A stretch of DNA of 64,000 nucleotides from contig NZ_CP039965.1 in assembly GCF_005234135.1 (NCBI RefSeq), forward strand, positions 1,054,001 to 1,118,000. The letters run 5' to 3'. This DNA is from Pseudorhodobacter turbinis (lineage in GTDB: Bacteria > Pseudomonadota > Alphaproteobacteria > Rhodobacterales > Rhodobacteraceae). Shown here one piece after another: positions 8,966 to 18,413 of this stretch (position 1 is the first letter of the stretch; the number at the start of each line of letters is the position of its first letter). The notes beneath the pieces are model-generated. The model was not told the origin of the DNA and did not search any database. It saw nothing but the letters and a program-made list of their open reading frames with translations. The position numbers and the translations under genes are program-made.

Positions 8966-10381
8966 ATGAATTTGATCGCTGAACTGACCGAACTTCTGGG
9001 CCCCACCCATGTGCTGACAGGTGCCGATTGCGCCGCCTATACCAAGGACTGGACCGGAAAATACACCAGCGATCCGGTGGCCGTGGCCCGCCCCGCCAAC
9101 ACGGCTGAGGTGTCCGAGACGCTGAAACTTGCAGCCCGCCACGGGGTTGATGTGGTGCCTGTTTCCGGGCGAACCGGGCTTGTCGGCGGTGCCATGACGC
9201 GTGGCGGCTTGATGATCAGCGTGGAACGTCTGAACAAAATCCGCGAGCTGCGCCCCGAAACACGGATCGCCATTGTCGAGGCAGGCGTCATCCTTGACCG
9301 CCTGCACAGCGCCGCCGAGGCAGAGGGGCTTTACTTTCCGCTGTGGTTCGGCGCGCGGGGATCAGCGATGATTGGCGGAGTGCTTTCGACCAATGCCGGC
9401 GGATCAAACGTGCTGCGCTACGGGTCCACCCGCGCTTTGTGCTTGGGGCTGGAGGTGGTTCTGGCCGACGGTCGCGTCCTGAATTTGATGAGCGAGCTGC
9501 ACAAGGACAATTCCGGCTATGACCTGCGCAACCTGTTTATCGGGGCCGAGGGCACGCTTGGCATCGTCACAGCCGCCGTTATGAAGCTGGTGCCGCAGCC
9601 GCGCGCCTATGCCACGGCCACGCTTGCAGCAAAATCGCTGCCCGATGCGCTGGTCCTGCTGAACCGGTTGCAAGAGGCAACGGGGGGGGCCGTGGAGGCG
9701 TTTGAATATATGCCCGCCTCTTATATGAACGGTCTGGCTGCGGCGCGCCCCGATATCCGCCAGCCCTTTACCCCGCCCTATCCCGTGACCATTCTGGTCG
9801 AACTGGGCGCCACCGCCCCGCGTGATGCCACCCCAAGCGACACCGGCGAAATCCCTGTCACCCTATTGTTGCAAGAGGTTCTGGCCGAGATGATGGAAGA
9901 GGGCATGGTCCTCGACGCAGAAATCGCCCAGACCGAGGCACAGCGCAAAGCCATGTGGGAACGCCGCGAACTGGCCGCCGAAGTGATGTTTGCCCCGAAA
10001 TTTGTAATCGGGACCGATATCGCCCTGCCGCTGGAACAGGTGGAAACCTTCCTGACGCGTATGGCAGCCCGCTTGCCCCTCTTGGATGCGGATGCGCAGG
10101 ATATGTGCGTGGCGCATTTGGGTGACGGCAATCTGCATTACTCGGTCTACGCCAGCGGCGACGACCCCGTGTTGCACGACCAGATGGTCGAGGCGGTCGA
10201 GGATGAGGTCGCGGCCCTGCGCGGAAGTTTCTCGGCGGAACATGGCGTTGGCCTGTCCAAGCGCCCCTCGATGGCGCGGCGCAAAGACCCCGTGGCGCTG
10301 GATGTCATGCGCAGCATCAAGGCAGCCCTTGACCCCGACAACCGGATGAACCCCGGCAAGGTTATCCCTGATCGCGCCTGA
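8966..10381 (+). CDS. FAD-linked oxidase (D-lactate / 2-hydroxy acid dehydrogenase, GlcD-like)
   Basis: 471 residues from ATG at 8966 (AGGGG about 8 nt upstream). It carries the PCMH-type FAD-binding fold: SGRTGLVGGAMTRGGLMISVERLNKI in the first third, GAEGTLGIVTAAVMKLVP in the middle, and the C-terminal oxidase motifs HLGDGNLHYSVY and SAEHGVGLSKR. Proteins of this type oxidise D-lactate, glycolate or D-2-hydroxyglutarate and pass electrons on. No GlcE/GlcF partner genes follow, which favours a stand-alone D-lactate or 2-hydroxy-acid dehydrogenase. Its 3' end overlaps the convergent kinase-like gene by 20 bp. Confidence 0.85.
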   Translation: MNLIAELTELLGPTHVLTGADCAAYTKDWTGKYTSDPVAVARPANTAEVSETLKLAARHGVDVVPVSGRTGLVGGAMTRGGLMISVERLNKIRELRPETRIAIVEAGVILDRLHSAAEAEGLYFPLWFGARGSAMIGGVLSTNAGGSNVLRYGSTRALCLGLEVVLADGRVLNLMSELHKDNSGYDLRNLFIGAEGTLGIVTAAVMKLVPQPRAYATATLAAKSLPDALVLLNRLQEATGGAVEAFEYMPASYMNGLAAARPDIRQPFTPPYPVTILVELGATAPRDATPSDTGEIPVTLLLQEVLAEMMEEGMVLDAEIAQTEAQRKAMWERRELAAEVMFAPKFVIGTDIALPLEQVETFLTRMAARLPLLDADAQDMCVAHLGDGNLHYSVYASGDDPVLHDQMVEAVEDEVAALRGSFSAEHGVGLSKRPSMARRKDPVALDVMRSIKAALDPDNRMNPGKVIPDRA

Positions 10382-11066
10382 ACAGCTCCAAGGTCGGGCC
10401 GATGGCACGAAAATCACGTGACCCTGATTTCAGCCGCGCAATCGGGGGCAGCCAGCGCAACCACGCGGCAGTGGTTTGCGCCTGTGCCCAGATACCCGGG
10501 GCCAGATCGCGATAGGCGCCCAGCGCCGCCTCTTGCAAAGGGACCGGACCCGCAACCCGAAACCCGTCGGCCACAAGGCTATGGGCAAAGATCAACAGAT
10601 CCAGCGCCAAGCCGCGCGGGTCGGACTTGACGGGGGAAAACCGCTCCAGATCAATGAAATGAATATCTGTGCCATTCCAGCAAAAATCCCGGATGGCAGG
10701 GCGTCCGTGGCGATAGCTTTGCAGGTGAAGCCGCGCGAGCGCAGCCCCTGCTGCGGCAAAGACCGGCGTCTTGTCGCCCTCGGGGTCCCACATCAACTGT
10801 CGCAAAGTCGAACCCAGATCAGGGGTCACAAACCAATCCGGCCCCTCGGCCAGAATAGGGGCGGCAGGCAGGCCCACCTGCGCCAGAAGGTGCAAACCGT
10901 CACGTTCGCGCGCAAAACCCTTGGCCCCATCGCCCTTTTGCAATCGCATCCGGCCCGTAAGATGCTCTGCCCGTTTCAGCCAGACCTTGCGGCCATCGGC
11001 CAGATCCAACGCCATGATACGGTGATAGGGGCCGGTGAGGGCCGCCTGAATTGCCGCCTCCAGCAT
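10362..11066 (-). CDS. Protein-kinase-fold (phosphotransferase-like) protein
   Basis: 234 residues from ATG at 11066, five bases below the hemC stop. A GTG 27 nt further upstream would overlap hemC. Visible kinase-fold hallmarks are an N-lobe with DGRKVWLKRAEHLTGR (possible ATP-binding lysine), and a loop with HGRPAIRDFCWNGTDIHFIDLERF, resembling the catalytic loop and metal-binding Asp of RIO/BUD32 and aminoglycoside phosphotransferase-like kinases. The usual HGD is replaced by HGR, so activity is uncertain. The close spacing suggests cotranscription with hemC. Substrate unknown. Confidence 0.65.
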   Translation of the reverse strand: MLEAAIQAALTGPYHRIMALDLADGRKVWLKRAEHLTGRMRLQKGDGAKGFARERDGLHLLAQVGLPAAPILAEGPDWFVTPDLGSTLRQLMWDPEGDKTPVFAAAGAALARLHLQSYRHGRPAIRDFCWNGTDIHFIDLERFSPVKSDPRGLALDLLIFAHSLVADGFRVAGPVPLQEAALGAYRDLAPGIWAQAQTTAAWLRWLPPIARLKSGSRDFRAIGPTLELFRRDQG

Positions 11067-11070
11067 GGGG

Positions 11071-12015
11071 TCAGTGCCAGTCAAAGAAGCCACTCGGCGC
11101 GCGCGCCTTCAACTGCCGCGCCAAATCGCGCCCCATCTGCGGCCCGTCGGCAATCGGTCCGCGAATATCGCCCGCAATGGATTCCGTGCCATCGGGACGC
11201 AAAACCTCACCGCGCAGCCAAAGCGTGTCGCCCTCCAGCAACGCCAGCGCCGCAATCGGGGTTTCGCAAGACCCGTCAAGCTCTGCCAGAAAGGCACGCT
11301 CGGCGGTGACGCGGTGGCCGGTCGGGGTGCAGTGGATCGCCTCTAGCAATGCGGTCACGGCTGCATCATCTGTGCGCCGCTCAATACCAATCGCGCCTTG
11401 GGCGACGGCGGGCAGCATCTCTTCGGGCTCAATCGCGGATTTTGCAACATGGGCCATGCCCAAACGGTTCAGCCCCGCCATGGCAAGAAATGTCGCAACC
11501 GCCACACCGTCATCCAGCTTTTTCATCCGCGTCTGAACGTTGCCGCGAAACTCTACCAGCTTCAGGTCAGGGCGCCGCAATGCAAGCTGTGACCGCCGCC
11601 GCAAGCTGCTGGAGCCGACAACGGCGCCTTGCGGCAGTTCTGACAAGGCGTTGATGGTATTGGACACAAACGCATCGCGCACATCCTCACGCGGCAGATA
11701 ACAATCGAGCGTCAGGCCGGGGGGTTGCTGCGTCGGCATATCCTTCATCGAATGGACGGCAATATCGATGCCGCCATCCAACAGTGCCTCTTCGATCTCG
11801 CGGGTAAACAGGCCCTTGCCGCCGATTTCCTTCAGCGCGCGATCCTGGATCATATCGCCGGTGACCTTGATCACCACCACCTCAAAGGCGTCTTCGGACA
11901 GATCATGGGCCACCATCAGGCTGCGGCGGACCTCATGCGCTTGCCACATCGCCAAGAGCGAACCACGGGTACCAATGCGCAACGGACGGGCGGGGGAGGG
12001 GAGTGCATTTTTCAT
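11071..12015 (-). CDS. hemC: Hydroxymethylbilane synthase (porphobilinogen deaminase)
   Basis: 314 residues from ATG at 12015; the longer open frame is rejected because the fold begins at [16 protein letters not shown]. Substrate- and cofactor-binding stretches are present: [27 protein letters not shown] with the catalytic Asp, [13 protein letters not shown] and [13 protein letters not shown]250 in GSCETP carries the dipyrromethane cofactor. It condenses four porphobilinogens into hydroxymethylbilane in the cytosol. It is divergent from hemE across a 117-bp gap, an arrangement that lets both tetrapyrrole genes share control elements. Confidence 0.96.
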   Translation of the reverse strand: MKNALPSPARPLRIGTRGSLLAMWQAHEVRRSLMVAHDLSEDAFEVVVIKVTGDMIQDRALKEIGGKGLFTREIEEALLDGGIDIAVHSMKDMPTQQPPGLTLDCYLPREDVRDAFVSNTINALSELPQGAVVGSSSLRRRSQLALRRPDLKLVEFRGNVQTRMKKLDDGVAVATFLAMAGLNRLGMAHVAKSAIEPEEMLPAVAQGAIGIERRTDDAAVTALLEAIHCTPTGHRVTAERAFLAELDGSCETPIAALALLEGDTLWLRGEVLRPDGTESIAGDIRGPIADGPQMGRDLARQLKARAPSGFFDWH

Positions 12016-12072
12016 GCCGTCATCTTTAGCGCCAAGGGCGCGCGCGTTCAACGGGCACTTTCGCGGGCAACG

Positions 12073-12085
12073 TGTCATATTGACA
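12073..12085. promoter_or_regulatory. Perfect TGTCA-TAT-TGACA palindrome between hemC and hemE
   Basis: A 13-bp inverted repeat with 5-bp arms and a 3-bp spacer lies 48 bp before the hemE start and 58 bp before the hemC start. It overlaps a TTGACA hexamer (12080-12085) facing hemE that could act as a -35 box, though no good -10 follows at 17 bp. The position suits an operator that controls both divergent haem genes. The protein that binds it is unknown; the spacing does not match the TGT-N12-ACA of PpsR/CrtJ. Confidence 0.35.
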
Positions 12086-12132
12086 ACTGCGCCCTATCTT
12101 GGGATGGCAGATACAAGCCAGAGGAGATGCCC

Positions 12133-13164
12133 ATGACCGAGAAAACCATCCTGCGCGCGCTGAAAGGCGAAACCCTGCCGACGCCCCCGATCTGGATGAT
12201 GCGTCAAGCCGGGCGCTATTTGCCGGAATATCGCGCCACCCGCGCACAGGCCGGCGATTTCCTGAAGCTGTGCTACAACCCCGAACTGGCGGCCGAGGTG
12301 ACATTGCAACCCATCCGCCGCTACGGCTTTGATGCGGCCATCCTTTTTGCCGATATTTTGCTGCTGCCACAAGCGCTTGGGGCGGACCTGTGGTTTGTCA
12401 CCGGCGAGGGGCCGCGCCTTTCGACCATTACGGATATGGCGGGTGTGCAGGCCCTGCGCCCCACCGCCGACATCCATGAGACCTTGTCACCCATCTATGA
12501 AACCGTGAAAATTCTGGCACAGGAATTGCCGCCCCAGACCACGCTGATCGGCTTTGCCGGCGCGCCATGGACGGTGGCCACCTATATGATTGCAGGGCGC
12601 GGCACCCCCGATCAAGCCCCGGCGCATAAGCTGAAAGATACCGACCGCGCGGCCTTTGCTGCGCTGATTGACCGCATCACCGATGGCACGATCGAATATC
12701 TGGATGCACAGATCCGTGCCGGCGCCGAGGTTATCAAACTGTTCGATTCATGGGCCGGCAGCCTGAAGGCGCAAGATTTCCACGATTTCGCCTTGCTTCC
12801 GACCAAGCGCATCATTGCCGAACTGAAATCCCGTCACCCCGGCATTCCTATCATCGCCTTCCCGCGTGAGGCGGGCGACGGCTATATCGGCTTTGCCAAG
12901 GCCACAGGGGCAGATTGCGTGGCGCTGGACAATTCTGTGACGCCAGAATGGGGTGCGGCAAATGTGCAGGTCGATGGCTGTGTGCAAGGTAACCTTGCTT
13001 CGCGGCATATGGTGACGGGCGGGCAGGCGCTGGTGGATGAAACCCGCCAGATCGTCAAAGCCTTTTCCGGCGGTCCGCATATCTTTAACCTTGGGCATGG
13101 TATCACACCCGATGCCGATCCCGATAACGTATCGCGCATGATCGATGCTGTTCGGGGCCGGTAA
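12133..13164 (+). CDS. hemE: Uroporphyrinogen decarboxylase
   Basis: 343 residues. The N-terminal signature [17 protein letters not shown] holds the conserved substrate-binding Arg, [12 protein letters not shown] supplies the catalytic Asp, and [18 protein letters not shown] is the second family signature. The enzyme converts uroporphyrinogen III to coproporphyrinogen III. Start: AGAGGAG ends directly before an ATG at 12127, so the ATG at 12133 with proper spacing is preferred. Divergent from hemC. Confidence 0.96.
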   Translation: MTEKTILRALKGETLPTPPIWMMRQAGRYLPEYRATRAQAGDFLKLCYNPELAAEVTLQPIRRYGFDAAILFADILLLPQALGADLWFVTGEGPRLSTITDMAGVQALRPTADIHETLSPIYETVKILAQELPPQTTLIGFAGAPWTVATYMIAGRGTPDQAPAHKLKDTDRAAFAALIDRITDGTIEYLDAQIRAGAEVIKLFDSWAGSLKAQDFHDFALLPTKRIIAELKSRHPGIPIIAFPREAGDGYIGFAKATGADCVALDNSVTPEWGAANVQVDGCVQGNLASRHMVTGGQALVDETRQIVKAFSGGPHIFNLGHGITPDADPDNVSRMIDAVRGR

Positions 13165-13206
13165 AGGCGGCTTTTCTTTCACCCCTTCCGGTGCCAAGAC
13201 TGAAGC

Positions 13207-14601
13207 ATGTCAAAAAAGACCCTGAACCAAACCAATCTTGAAGGGCTGGGCGCGGCCCGTCTGGCGGCCCTGCTGATGGAAGTCAGCACGGGCAGCGCCG
13301 ATATCAAACGCCGTTTGCGGCTGGAGCTAAGCCATAACCTCGGCGCGGCAGAGCTGGCCCATGAGGTGCGCAAACGGCTGATCTCTTTGCGTAAAGCCCG
13401 CAGCTTTGTCAGCTGGCGCAAACGCAAGGCGCTGGTCAAGGATCTTGAAACCCAACTGTCGATGATCATCGATAAAATCGCGGCCGAGGATGCCCCCGCC
13501 GCCTTTGATCTGTTGTGGGAATTTGTGGACCTTGCCCCATCCATCTATGCGCGCGTCGATGATAGCCGCGGCGAGGTTGGCGATGTCTTTCGCGCCGCCC
13601 GCGGCCAATTCACAGATATCGCACCCCGCGCAATGCCGGACCCCATGGCGCTGGCCGATCGCATCTGGACCGCCTTGCAAGATAACAGCTACGGGGAATG
13701 GGATGGGATCATCGCCTGTCTCGCCCCTGCGCTTGGCCCTGAAGGCTTGGCGCGGCTAAAGGCGGCGGTAGAGGCGCATGACCAAACGGAGCCGCCCTTT
13801 ATACGCGCCTTGCGCCGTGAAAGCGGCCAGACCACGACCCGAAAGTCGCGGCTCATCAAGCGCTGCCTGCAAGAGATTGCCACCGCCATGGGCGATACCG
13901 CCGCCTATATCTCTCAATATTCCAAGGATGATCTGACCCGCAAAGATATCGCCGCCGAGGTCGCCATGTTGCTGGTTAAAACCAAACCCAAAGCCGCGCT
14001 GGACCTGTTGCAAAAGGCCGATCAGGACGGGCGCGATTACGGGCAAGAGACATGGGACGCCGCCTATATCGCCTGCCTCACCGCCCTCGGGCGGATCGAT
14101 GATGCGCAAACCCATCGCTGGGCCAGTTTTACCACCAATCTGAACCCCGCCCCTTTGCGCGATTACCTCAAGCTCTTGCCTGATTTCGACGATATCGAGG
14201 CCGAGGGCCGCGCCAAAGAGCATGTGCTGGCTTGGCCGAACACCTCTGCCGCGCTGAAATTCTGCCGCGATTGGCCGGACCTGTTGACCGCCGCCCAATT
14301 GATTGAGACCCGCGCTGAAGACATCAACGGCGATCACTACCTGCTGCTGACCCCGCTGGCCGAGGCGCTGTGCGCCCGTCACCCCCGCGCAGCCGTTTTG
14401 CTTTGGCGTGCCATGATTGACGACACACTTGAACGGGCGCGCACCTCGCGCTACGCCCATGCGGCTAGCCACCTTGTCGATTGCACCGCGCTTGATGCCG
14501 AGATCGCGGAGTATGGACCTTTTCCAACCCATGCCGAATACCTTCAAACGCTGAAATCACGGCACATACGGAAATCTTCCTTCTGGGCGCAGGTCGGGTA
14601 A
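13207..14601 (+). CDS. Conserved hypothetical protein, DUF6880-like
   Basis: 464 residues, largely alpha-helical, without a signal peptide or membrane segment. The N-terminal 100 residues are basic (IKRRLRLELSHNLGAAELAHEVRKRL, then RKARSFVSWRKRKALVKDLETQL), and the rest reads like a helical-repeat (TPR/HEAT-like) scaffold. The start and the SWRKRKALVKDL segment resemble proteins I recall as DUF6880, whose function is not known. It follows hemE at 42 bp on the same strand and precedes the glutathionylspermidine synthase-like gene. Start ATG at 13207 has only a weak ribosome-binding site. Confidence 0.75.
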   Translation: MSKKTLNQTNLEGLGAARLAALLMEVSTGSADIKRRLRLELSHNLGAAELAHEVRKRLISLRKARSFVSWRKRKALVKDLETQLSMIIDKIAAEDAPAAFDLLWEFVDLAPSIYARVDDSRGEVGDVFRAARGQFTDIAPRAMPDPMALADRIWTALQDNSYGEWDGIIACLAPALGPEGLARLKAAVEAHDQTEPPFIRALRRESGQTTTRKSRLIKRCLQEIATAMGDTAAYISQYSKDDLTRKDIAAEVAMLLVKTKPKAALDLLQKADQDGRDYGQETWDAAYIACLTALGRIDDAQTHRWASFTTNLNPAPLRDYLKLLPDFDDIEAEGRAKEHVLAWPNTSAALKFCRDWPDLLTAAQLIETRAEDINGDHYLLLTPLAEALCARHPRAAVLLWRAMIDDTLERARTSRYAHAASHLVDCTALDAEIAEYGPFPTHAEYLQTLKSRHIRKSSFWAQVG

Positions 14602-14667
14602 TTTCCAGCGCTGGCCTTTCGCCCGTAAAACCGCTTTAACACTGACCAAATGCCAAGGGGCCAGCAC

Positions 14668-15894
14668 ATGAAGAAAATCACTTTGCCAGAGCGCCCAAAT
14701 TGGCGCGACCATGCCCGCGAGGTTGGCTTCAGCTTTGCCGATATGCATGGCGAACCCTATTGGGACGAATCCTCGGCCTATGCCTTTACGCTGGACCAGA
14801 TCGAGACCGATATTGAGGACCCCGCGACAGAGCTGCACGCGATGTGCCGCGAGGCTGTTGCCCATATCCTTGCCAATGAACCGCTGATGGAAAAGCTGGC
14901 CATCCCCGAGGCACACCGCGACCTGATCGCCACAAGCTGGCGACGCGGTGATCCTGAAATCTATGGGCGGTTTGATTTGGTTTATGACGGCAAGGGGCCA
15001 GCCAAGCTGTTGGAATATAACGCAGATACGCCGACCTCGCTGTATGAAAGCGCTGCCTTTCAATGGCAATGGCTGGAGGATCAGCTTGCCGCCGGCGTGT
15101 TGGAGCCGGGCTCTGATCAGTTCAACGGGTTGCATGAGGCGCTTGTGGAACGGTTCAAAGCTGTGTTTGAACCGGAAAGCGAGCTGCATTTCACCGCCAT
15201 TGGTGGCAACCCCGAAGATTACGCCACCGTAGAGGCCATGGGCTGGGCCGCGCGTGAGGCAGGTTTGGGCGCGCATTATTGCGACCTCGAGAAAATAGCC
15301 ATCAGCAAGGACGGTCAGTTTCTGGATGACGAAGACCGTGTGATCGGCGTGCTGTTCAAACTCTACCCTTGGGAAGACCTTTTGCGCGATGAATATGCCA
15401 ACCATATCGCGGGCTCTCGCTGTCTGTTTCTGGAACCGGCATGGAAGGCGCTTTTGTCCAACAAAGGCCTATTGCCCGTGCTTTGGAGTATGTTTGAGGG
15501 CCACCCCAACCTGCTGCCCGCTTTCTTTGAGGCCGACATCAACGACGCGCTGGCCGGTCGTGGCCCCGCCGCGCCGGATATTGCCGAAAGTTTCGGGCGC
15601 GCGGCTGACCAGCTTGCCAAGGGGCATGTCTGCAAACCCGTCTTTTCACGCGAAGGGGCGTCCGTCTCTATCATCAAAAACGGGGAGTTGGTCGAGGAGG
15701 CGCAGAATAATGCCTACGCCGAACATCCGCGCATCGTCCAAGCCTACACCCCCTTGCCGCAGTTTGAGGGCTTTCGCCCCGTGATCGGCGCATGGATTAT
15801 TGGGGAGACCTGCGCGGGCATCGGCATCCGCGAGGATCGTTCCCGCATCACCCAAGACCTGTCGCGCTTTAAGCCGCATTTTATTTCTGCGTGA
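14668..15894 (+). CDS. Glutathionylspermidine synthase-family ATP-grasp protein (YgiC-like)
   Basis: 408 residues from ATG at 14668 (AAGGGG upstream). The pattern matches the C-terminal synthetase domain of glutathionylspermidine synthase and the stand-alone YgiC proteins: GRFDLVYDGKGPAKLLEYNADTPTSL for the ATP-grasp metal region, and KGHVCKPVFSREGASVSI near the end with the ATP-binding lysine. The amidase half of bifunctional Gsp is absent. The following gene encodes a DUF1190 lipoprotein like YgiB, so the E. coli ygiB-ygiC pairing is kept here in the opposite gene order. Substrate unknown; an amide-ligase role in the envelope is an inference. Confidence 0.87.
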   Translation: MKKITLPERPNWRDHAREVGFSFADMHGEPYWDESSAYAFTLDQIETDIEDPATELHAMCREAVAHILANEPLMEKLAIPEAHRDLIATSWRRGDPEIYGRFDLVYDGKGPAKLLEYNADTPTSLYESAAFQWQWLEDQLAAGVLEPGSDQFNGLHEALVERFKAVFEPESELHFTAIGGNPEDYATVEAMGWAAREAGLGAHYCDLEKIAISKDGQFLDDEDRVIGVLFKLYPWEDLLRDEYANHIAGSRCLFLEPAWKALLSNKGLLPVLWSMFEGHPNLLPAFFEADINDALAGRGPAAPDIAESFGRAADQLAKGHVCKPVFSREGASVSIIKNGELVEEAQNNAYAEHPRIVQAYTPLPQFEGFRPVIGAWIIGETCAGIGIREDRSRITQDLSRFKPHFISA

Positions 15895-15943
15895 ACTGCG
15901 CTAAGTGCATAACTGAATTTGACGAAAAGGGAGGCTTGCCACA

Positions 15944-16522
15944 ATGAAACGTTCCAGCCGCGTTGCCATCACCATTATGGGCGCTGCCGCCTTCACGCTT
16001 GCGGGCTGCCAAGAAGAGCAGGTCGATGCGCAGGCCTTTCCTGACCTGCGAAGCTGCATTAACGCCGCCCAAAACGGTGGCATGTTCACCGCCGAGGATT
16101 GCGACGCCTCCTTTGCCGAGGCAGAGGCCCTGCATGTTGAGGCGGCCCCCCGCTATGACAGCATTGCCGTTTGCGAAGAGCAGCACGGCGAAGGCGCTTG
16201 CGGATCGGAAGAGGCGGCCACCCAAGGCGGATCGGGCAGCATCTTTATGCCTTTGATGATGGGTTATCTTATCGGCAATATGCTGGGGGGCGGACGGGGT
16301 GCTGCGGCCAGTCAGCCTATGTATAAAACCGCCGACGGGAAATATACCAACGCCGCACGCTCCAGCACGTTTTCCAGCAACTCAGGGGCCGGGAAGCTAA
16401 GCACGTCGCAATTCACCAAGCCTGCCGCGACCGCAGGCAAGGCACCGATGACCCGCGCAACCGCCACATCGCGCGGTGGGTTCGGCTCTTCCAGCTCGGG
16501 GCGCACCAGCTCTGGCGGTTAA
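15944..16522 (+). CDS. DUF1190 lipoprotein (YgiB-like)
   Basis: 192 residues beginning with a lipoprotein signal; the lipobox LAGC puts the modified Cys at about residue 22. Four further cysteines follow in the N-terminal half (RSCINA, AEDCDA, AVCEEQ, GACGSEE), and a short glycine-rich hydrophobic stretch (MMGYLIGNMLGGGRG) precedes a Ser/Thr/Gly-rich C-terminus. This matches the DUF1190/YgiB family. It lies 49 bp after the YgiC-like gene in the same direction, so the two probably work together in the envelope. Its stop overlaps that of the convergent YtoQ-like gene. Confidence 0.85.
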   Translation: MKRSSRVAITIMGAAAFTLAGCQEEQVDAQAFPDLRSCINAAQNGGMFTAEDCDASFAEAEALHVEAAPRYDSIAVCEEQHGEGACGSEEAATQGGSGSIFMPLMMGYLIGNMLGGGRGAAASQPMYKTADGKYTNAARSSTFSSNSGAGKLSTSQFTKPAATAGKAPMTRATATSRGGFGSSSSGRTSSGG

Positions 16523-16968
16523 GTGGGCAGCTGGCCTTTTAGCACGTAGCGCAGGATCTGGGCGACTTGGGCGGGGTGTTCCACCACGGCCAAGGCGGCT
16601 GCGTCCACCTCTTTGAGGGCGTGCTGATGGTCCGCGCCATGCAGCACGATCAGTGATTTGCCAAGGGCCGCCGCCTGCCCCGCATCAAACGCCGCATTCC
16701 ACTGCTTGTACTTATCGCCAAAACGCACCACGACCACATCCGCCGCCGCCAGATCGTGCCGCGTGCGGATTGCGTTCAGCTTGGCACCTTTGTGGTCATG
16801 CCAGAACTTGTTTTCCTCGGGGCCCATAATGGCCACGCCGCAATCATCCGATGCCGCATGATCGGTAACAGGGCCGCTGAACACAACATCAAGACCTTCG
16901 CAGCCCGCGGCAATCTCATCCCGCCAATTGCTGTGAATCTCACCTGCAAGATATACGTTTAGCGCCAT
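16519..16968 (-). CDS. YtoQ-family protein
   Basis: 149 residues beginning MALNVYLAGEIHSNWRDEI and containing DVVFSGPVTDHAASDDCGV and a DLAAADVVVVRFGDKYKQWNAAFDAGQA segment. The Rossmann-like fold with VYLAGEI at the start and R-F-G-D-x-Y-K-Q-W-N-A-A-x-D-A-G recalls nucleoside 2-deoxyribosyltransferase-like proteins; the family name YtoQ is from memory of its B. subtilis relative. Function is not established. It converges on the YgiB-like gene, the stops sharing TTAA. Confidence 0.8.
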   Translation of the reverse strand: MALNVYLAGEIHSNWRDEIAAGCEGLDVVFSGPVTDHAASDDCGVAIMGPEENKFWHDHKGAKLNAIRTRHDLAAADVVVVRFGDKYKQWNAAFDAGQAAALGKSLIVLHGADHQHALKEVDAAALAVVEHPAQVAQILRYVLKGQLPT

Positions 16969-17087
16969 AATCGCCTCCTCTTTTGTCGCAACCTAACAGC
17001 GGTGCGGGTGAAGGCCAACCCGCAGTAAGTGTTGCGCAACCCCGCCATGATTGGTAACCAAAACTTACCACACACAGGAGCCGCCCC

Positions 17088-18254
17088 ATGCCCGTAATCA
17101 CTTGCATCGATGACCTGAAGCGCCTGCACAAACGCCGCACGCCGAAAATGTTCTATGATTACGCAGAAAGCGGCAGCTACACCGAACAGACCTTTCGCGA
17201 CAACACATCAGATTTCGCAAAGCTGCGGCTGCGCCAGCGGGTTGCGGTGGATATGTCAGGCCGCAGCACCCAAAGCCAGATGATCGGTGAAGATGTCGCA
17301 ATGCCCGTCGCCCTCGCGCCGGTCGGATTGACCGGAATGCAGCACGCCGACGGTGAAATTCTGGCCGCCAAAGCCGCCGAGAAAATGGGCGTGCCCTTCA
17401 CCTTGTCGACCATGAGCATCTGTTCCATCGAGGATGTTGCCGAGCATACAACCAAACCCTTCTGGTTTCAGGTCTATACCCTCAGGGATGATGATTTCAT
17501 GCGCCGTCTGTTTGAACGCGCACGGGCGGCAAATTGTTCGGCCATCGTTATCACGGTGGATTTGCAGATATTGGGACAGCGCCACAAAGACCTCAAGAAC
17601 GGGCTGTCGGCCCCGCCCAAGCTGACGCCTGCCTCCATCGCCAATATGATGACCAAGGTGCAATGGGGCCTTGGCATGTTGCAAACCAAGCGGCGGTTCT
17701 TTGGTAATATCGTGGGCCATGCCAAGGGCGTCTCTGACCCCACCGATCTGGCGGCTTGGACGGCAGAGGCCTTTGATATGTCGCTTGATTGGGCGCGGAT
17801 CGCGCAATTCAAGGAAATGTGGGGCGGCAAGATCATTCTGAAAGGCATCATGGATGCCGATGATGCCCGCAAAGCGCTGGCTGTGGGGGCCGATGCGATT
17901 GTGGTTTCCAACCACGGCGGGCGACAACTGGATGGTGCGCCCTCCGCAATCTCGGCGCTGCCAAGCATTATTGATGCGGTTGGCGACAAGATCGAGGTCC
18001 ATATGGATAGCGGTATCCGTTCAGGGCAGGATGTGCTCAAGGCGCTGGCATTGGGGGCCAAGGGCACCTACATCGGGCGTGCTTTTGTCAACGGGCTGGG
18101 CGCGATGGGTGAGGCAGGCGTGACCAAATCGCTGGAAGTCATCCAGAAAGAGTTGCTGACAACGATGGGCCTTGTGGGCGAACGCCGCATTGACGGCCTT
18201 GGGCGGCATAACCTTCTAATACCCAAAGGGTTCGAAGGCGATTGGGAGGAATGA
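17088..18254 (+). CDS. lldD: FMN-dependent L-lactate dehydrogenase / alpha-hydroxy acid oxidase
   Basis: 388 residues with all hallmarks of the family: Y-D-Y-A-E-S-G-S-Y near residue 22, FWFQVYTLRDDDF for FMN binding, KGIMDADDARKAL with the FMN lysine, and the active-site signature SNHGGRQLDGAPS carrying the catalytic His and Arg. It oxidises L-lactate to pyruvate, most likely at the cytoplasmic membrane face. AGGAG lies about 7 nt before ATG. With the FAD-linked oxidase at 9-10.4 kb the region encodes candidate enzymes for both lactate stereoisomers, though not in one operon. Confidence 0.92.
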   Translation: MPVITCIDDLKRLHKRRTPKMFYDYAESGSYTEQTFRDNTSDFAKLRLRQRVAVDMSGRSTQSQMIGEDVAMPVALAPVGLTGMQHADGEILAAKAAEKMGVPFTLSTMSICSIEDVAEHTTKPFWFQVYTLRDDDFMRRLFERARAANCSAIVITVDLQILGQRHKDLKNGLSAPPKLTPASIANMMTKVQWGLGMLQTKRRFFGNIVGHAKGVSDPTDLAAWTAEAFDMSLDWARIAQFKEMWGGKIILKGIMDADDARKALAVGADAIVVSNHGGRQLDGAPSAISALPSIIDAVGDKIEVHMDSGIRSGQDVLKALALGAKGTYIGRAFVNGLGAMGEAGVTKSLEVIQKELLTTMGLVGERRIDGLGRHNLLIPKGFEGDWEE

Positions 18255-18413
18255 CGCACTTTCCCGCATATCCGCGTCAAGAATAGCAAAAGACCCGAGT
18301 TTTAACGGCCAAAGCTGTTTTTCTTCTTTCACCGAAGGCGATTCCCAGCTATGGACCCCAAGTCGCGCCGCACACCCTTGGAGGGCGGCGGACTTAACAT
18401 ATGGAGAATTACA

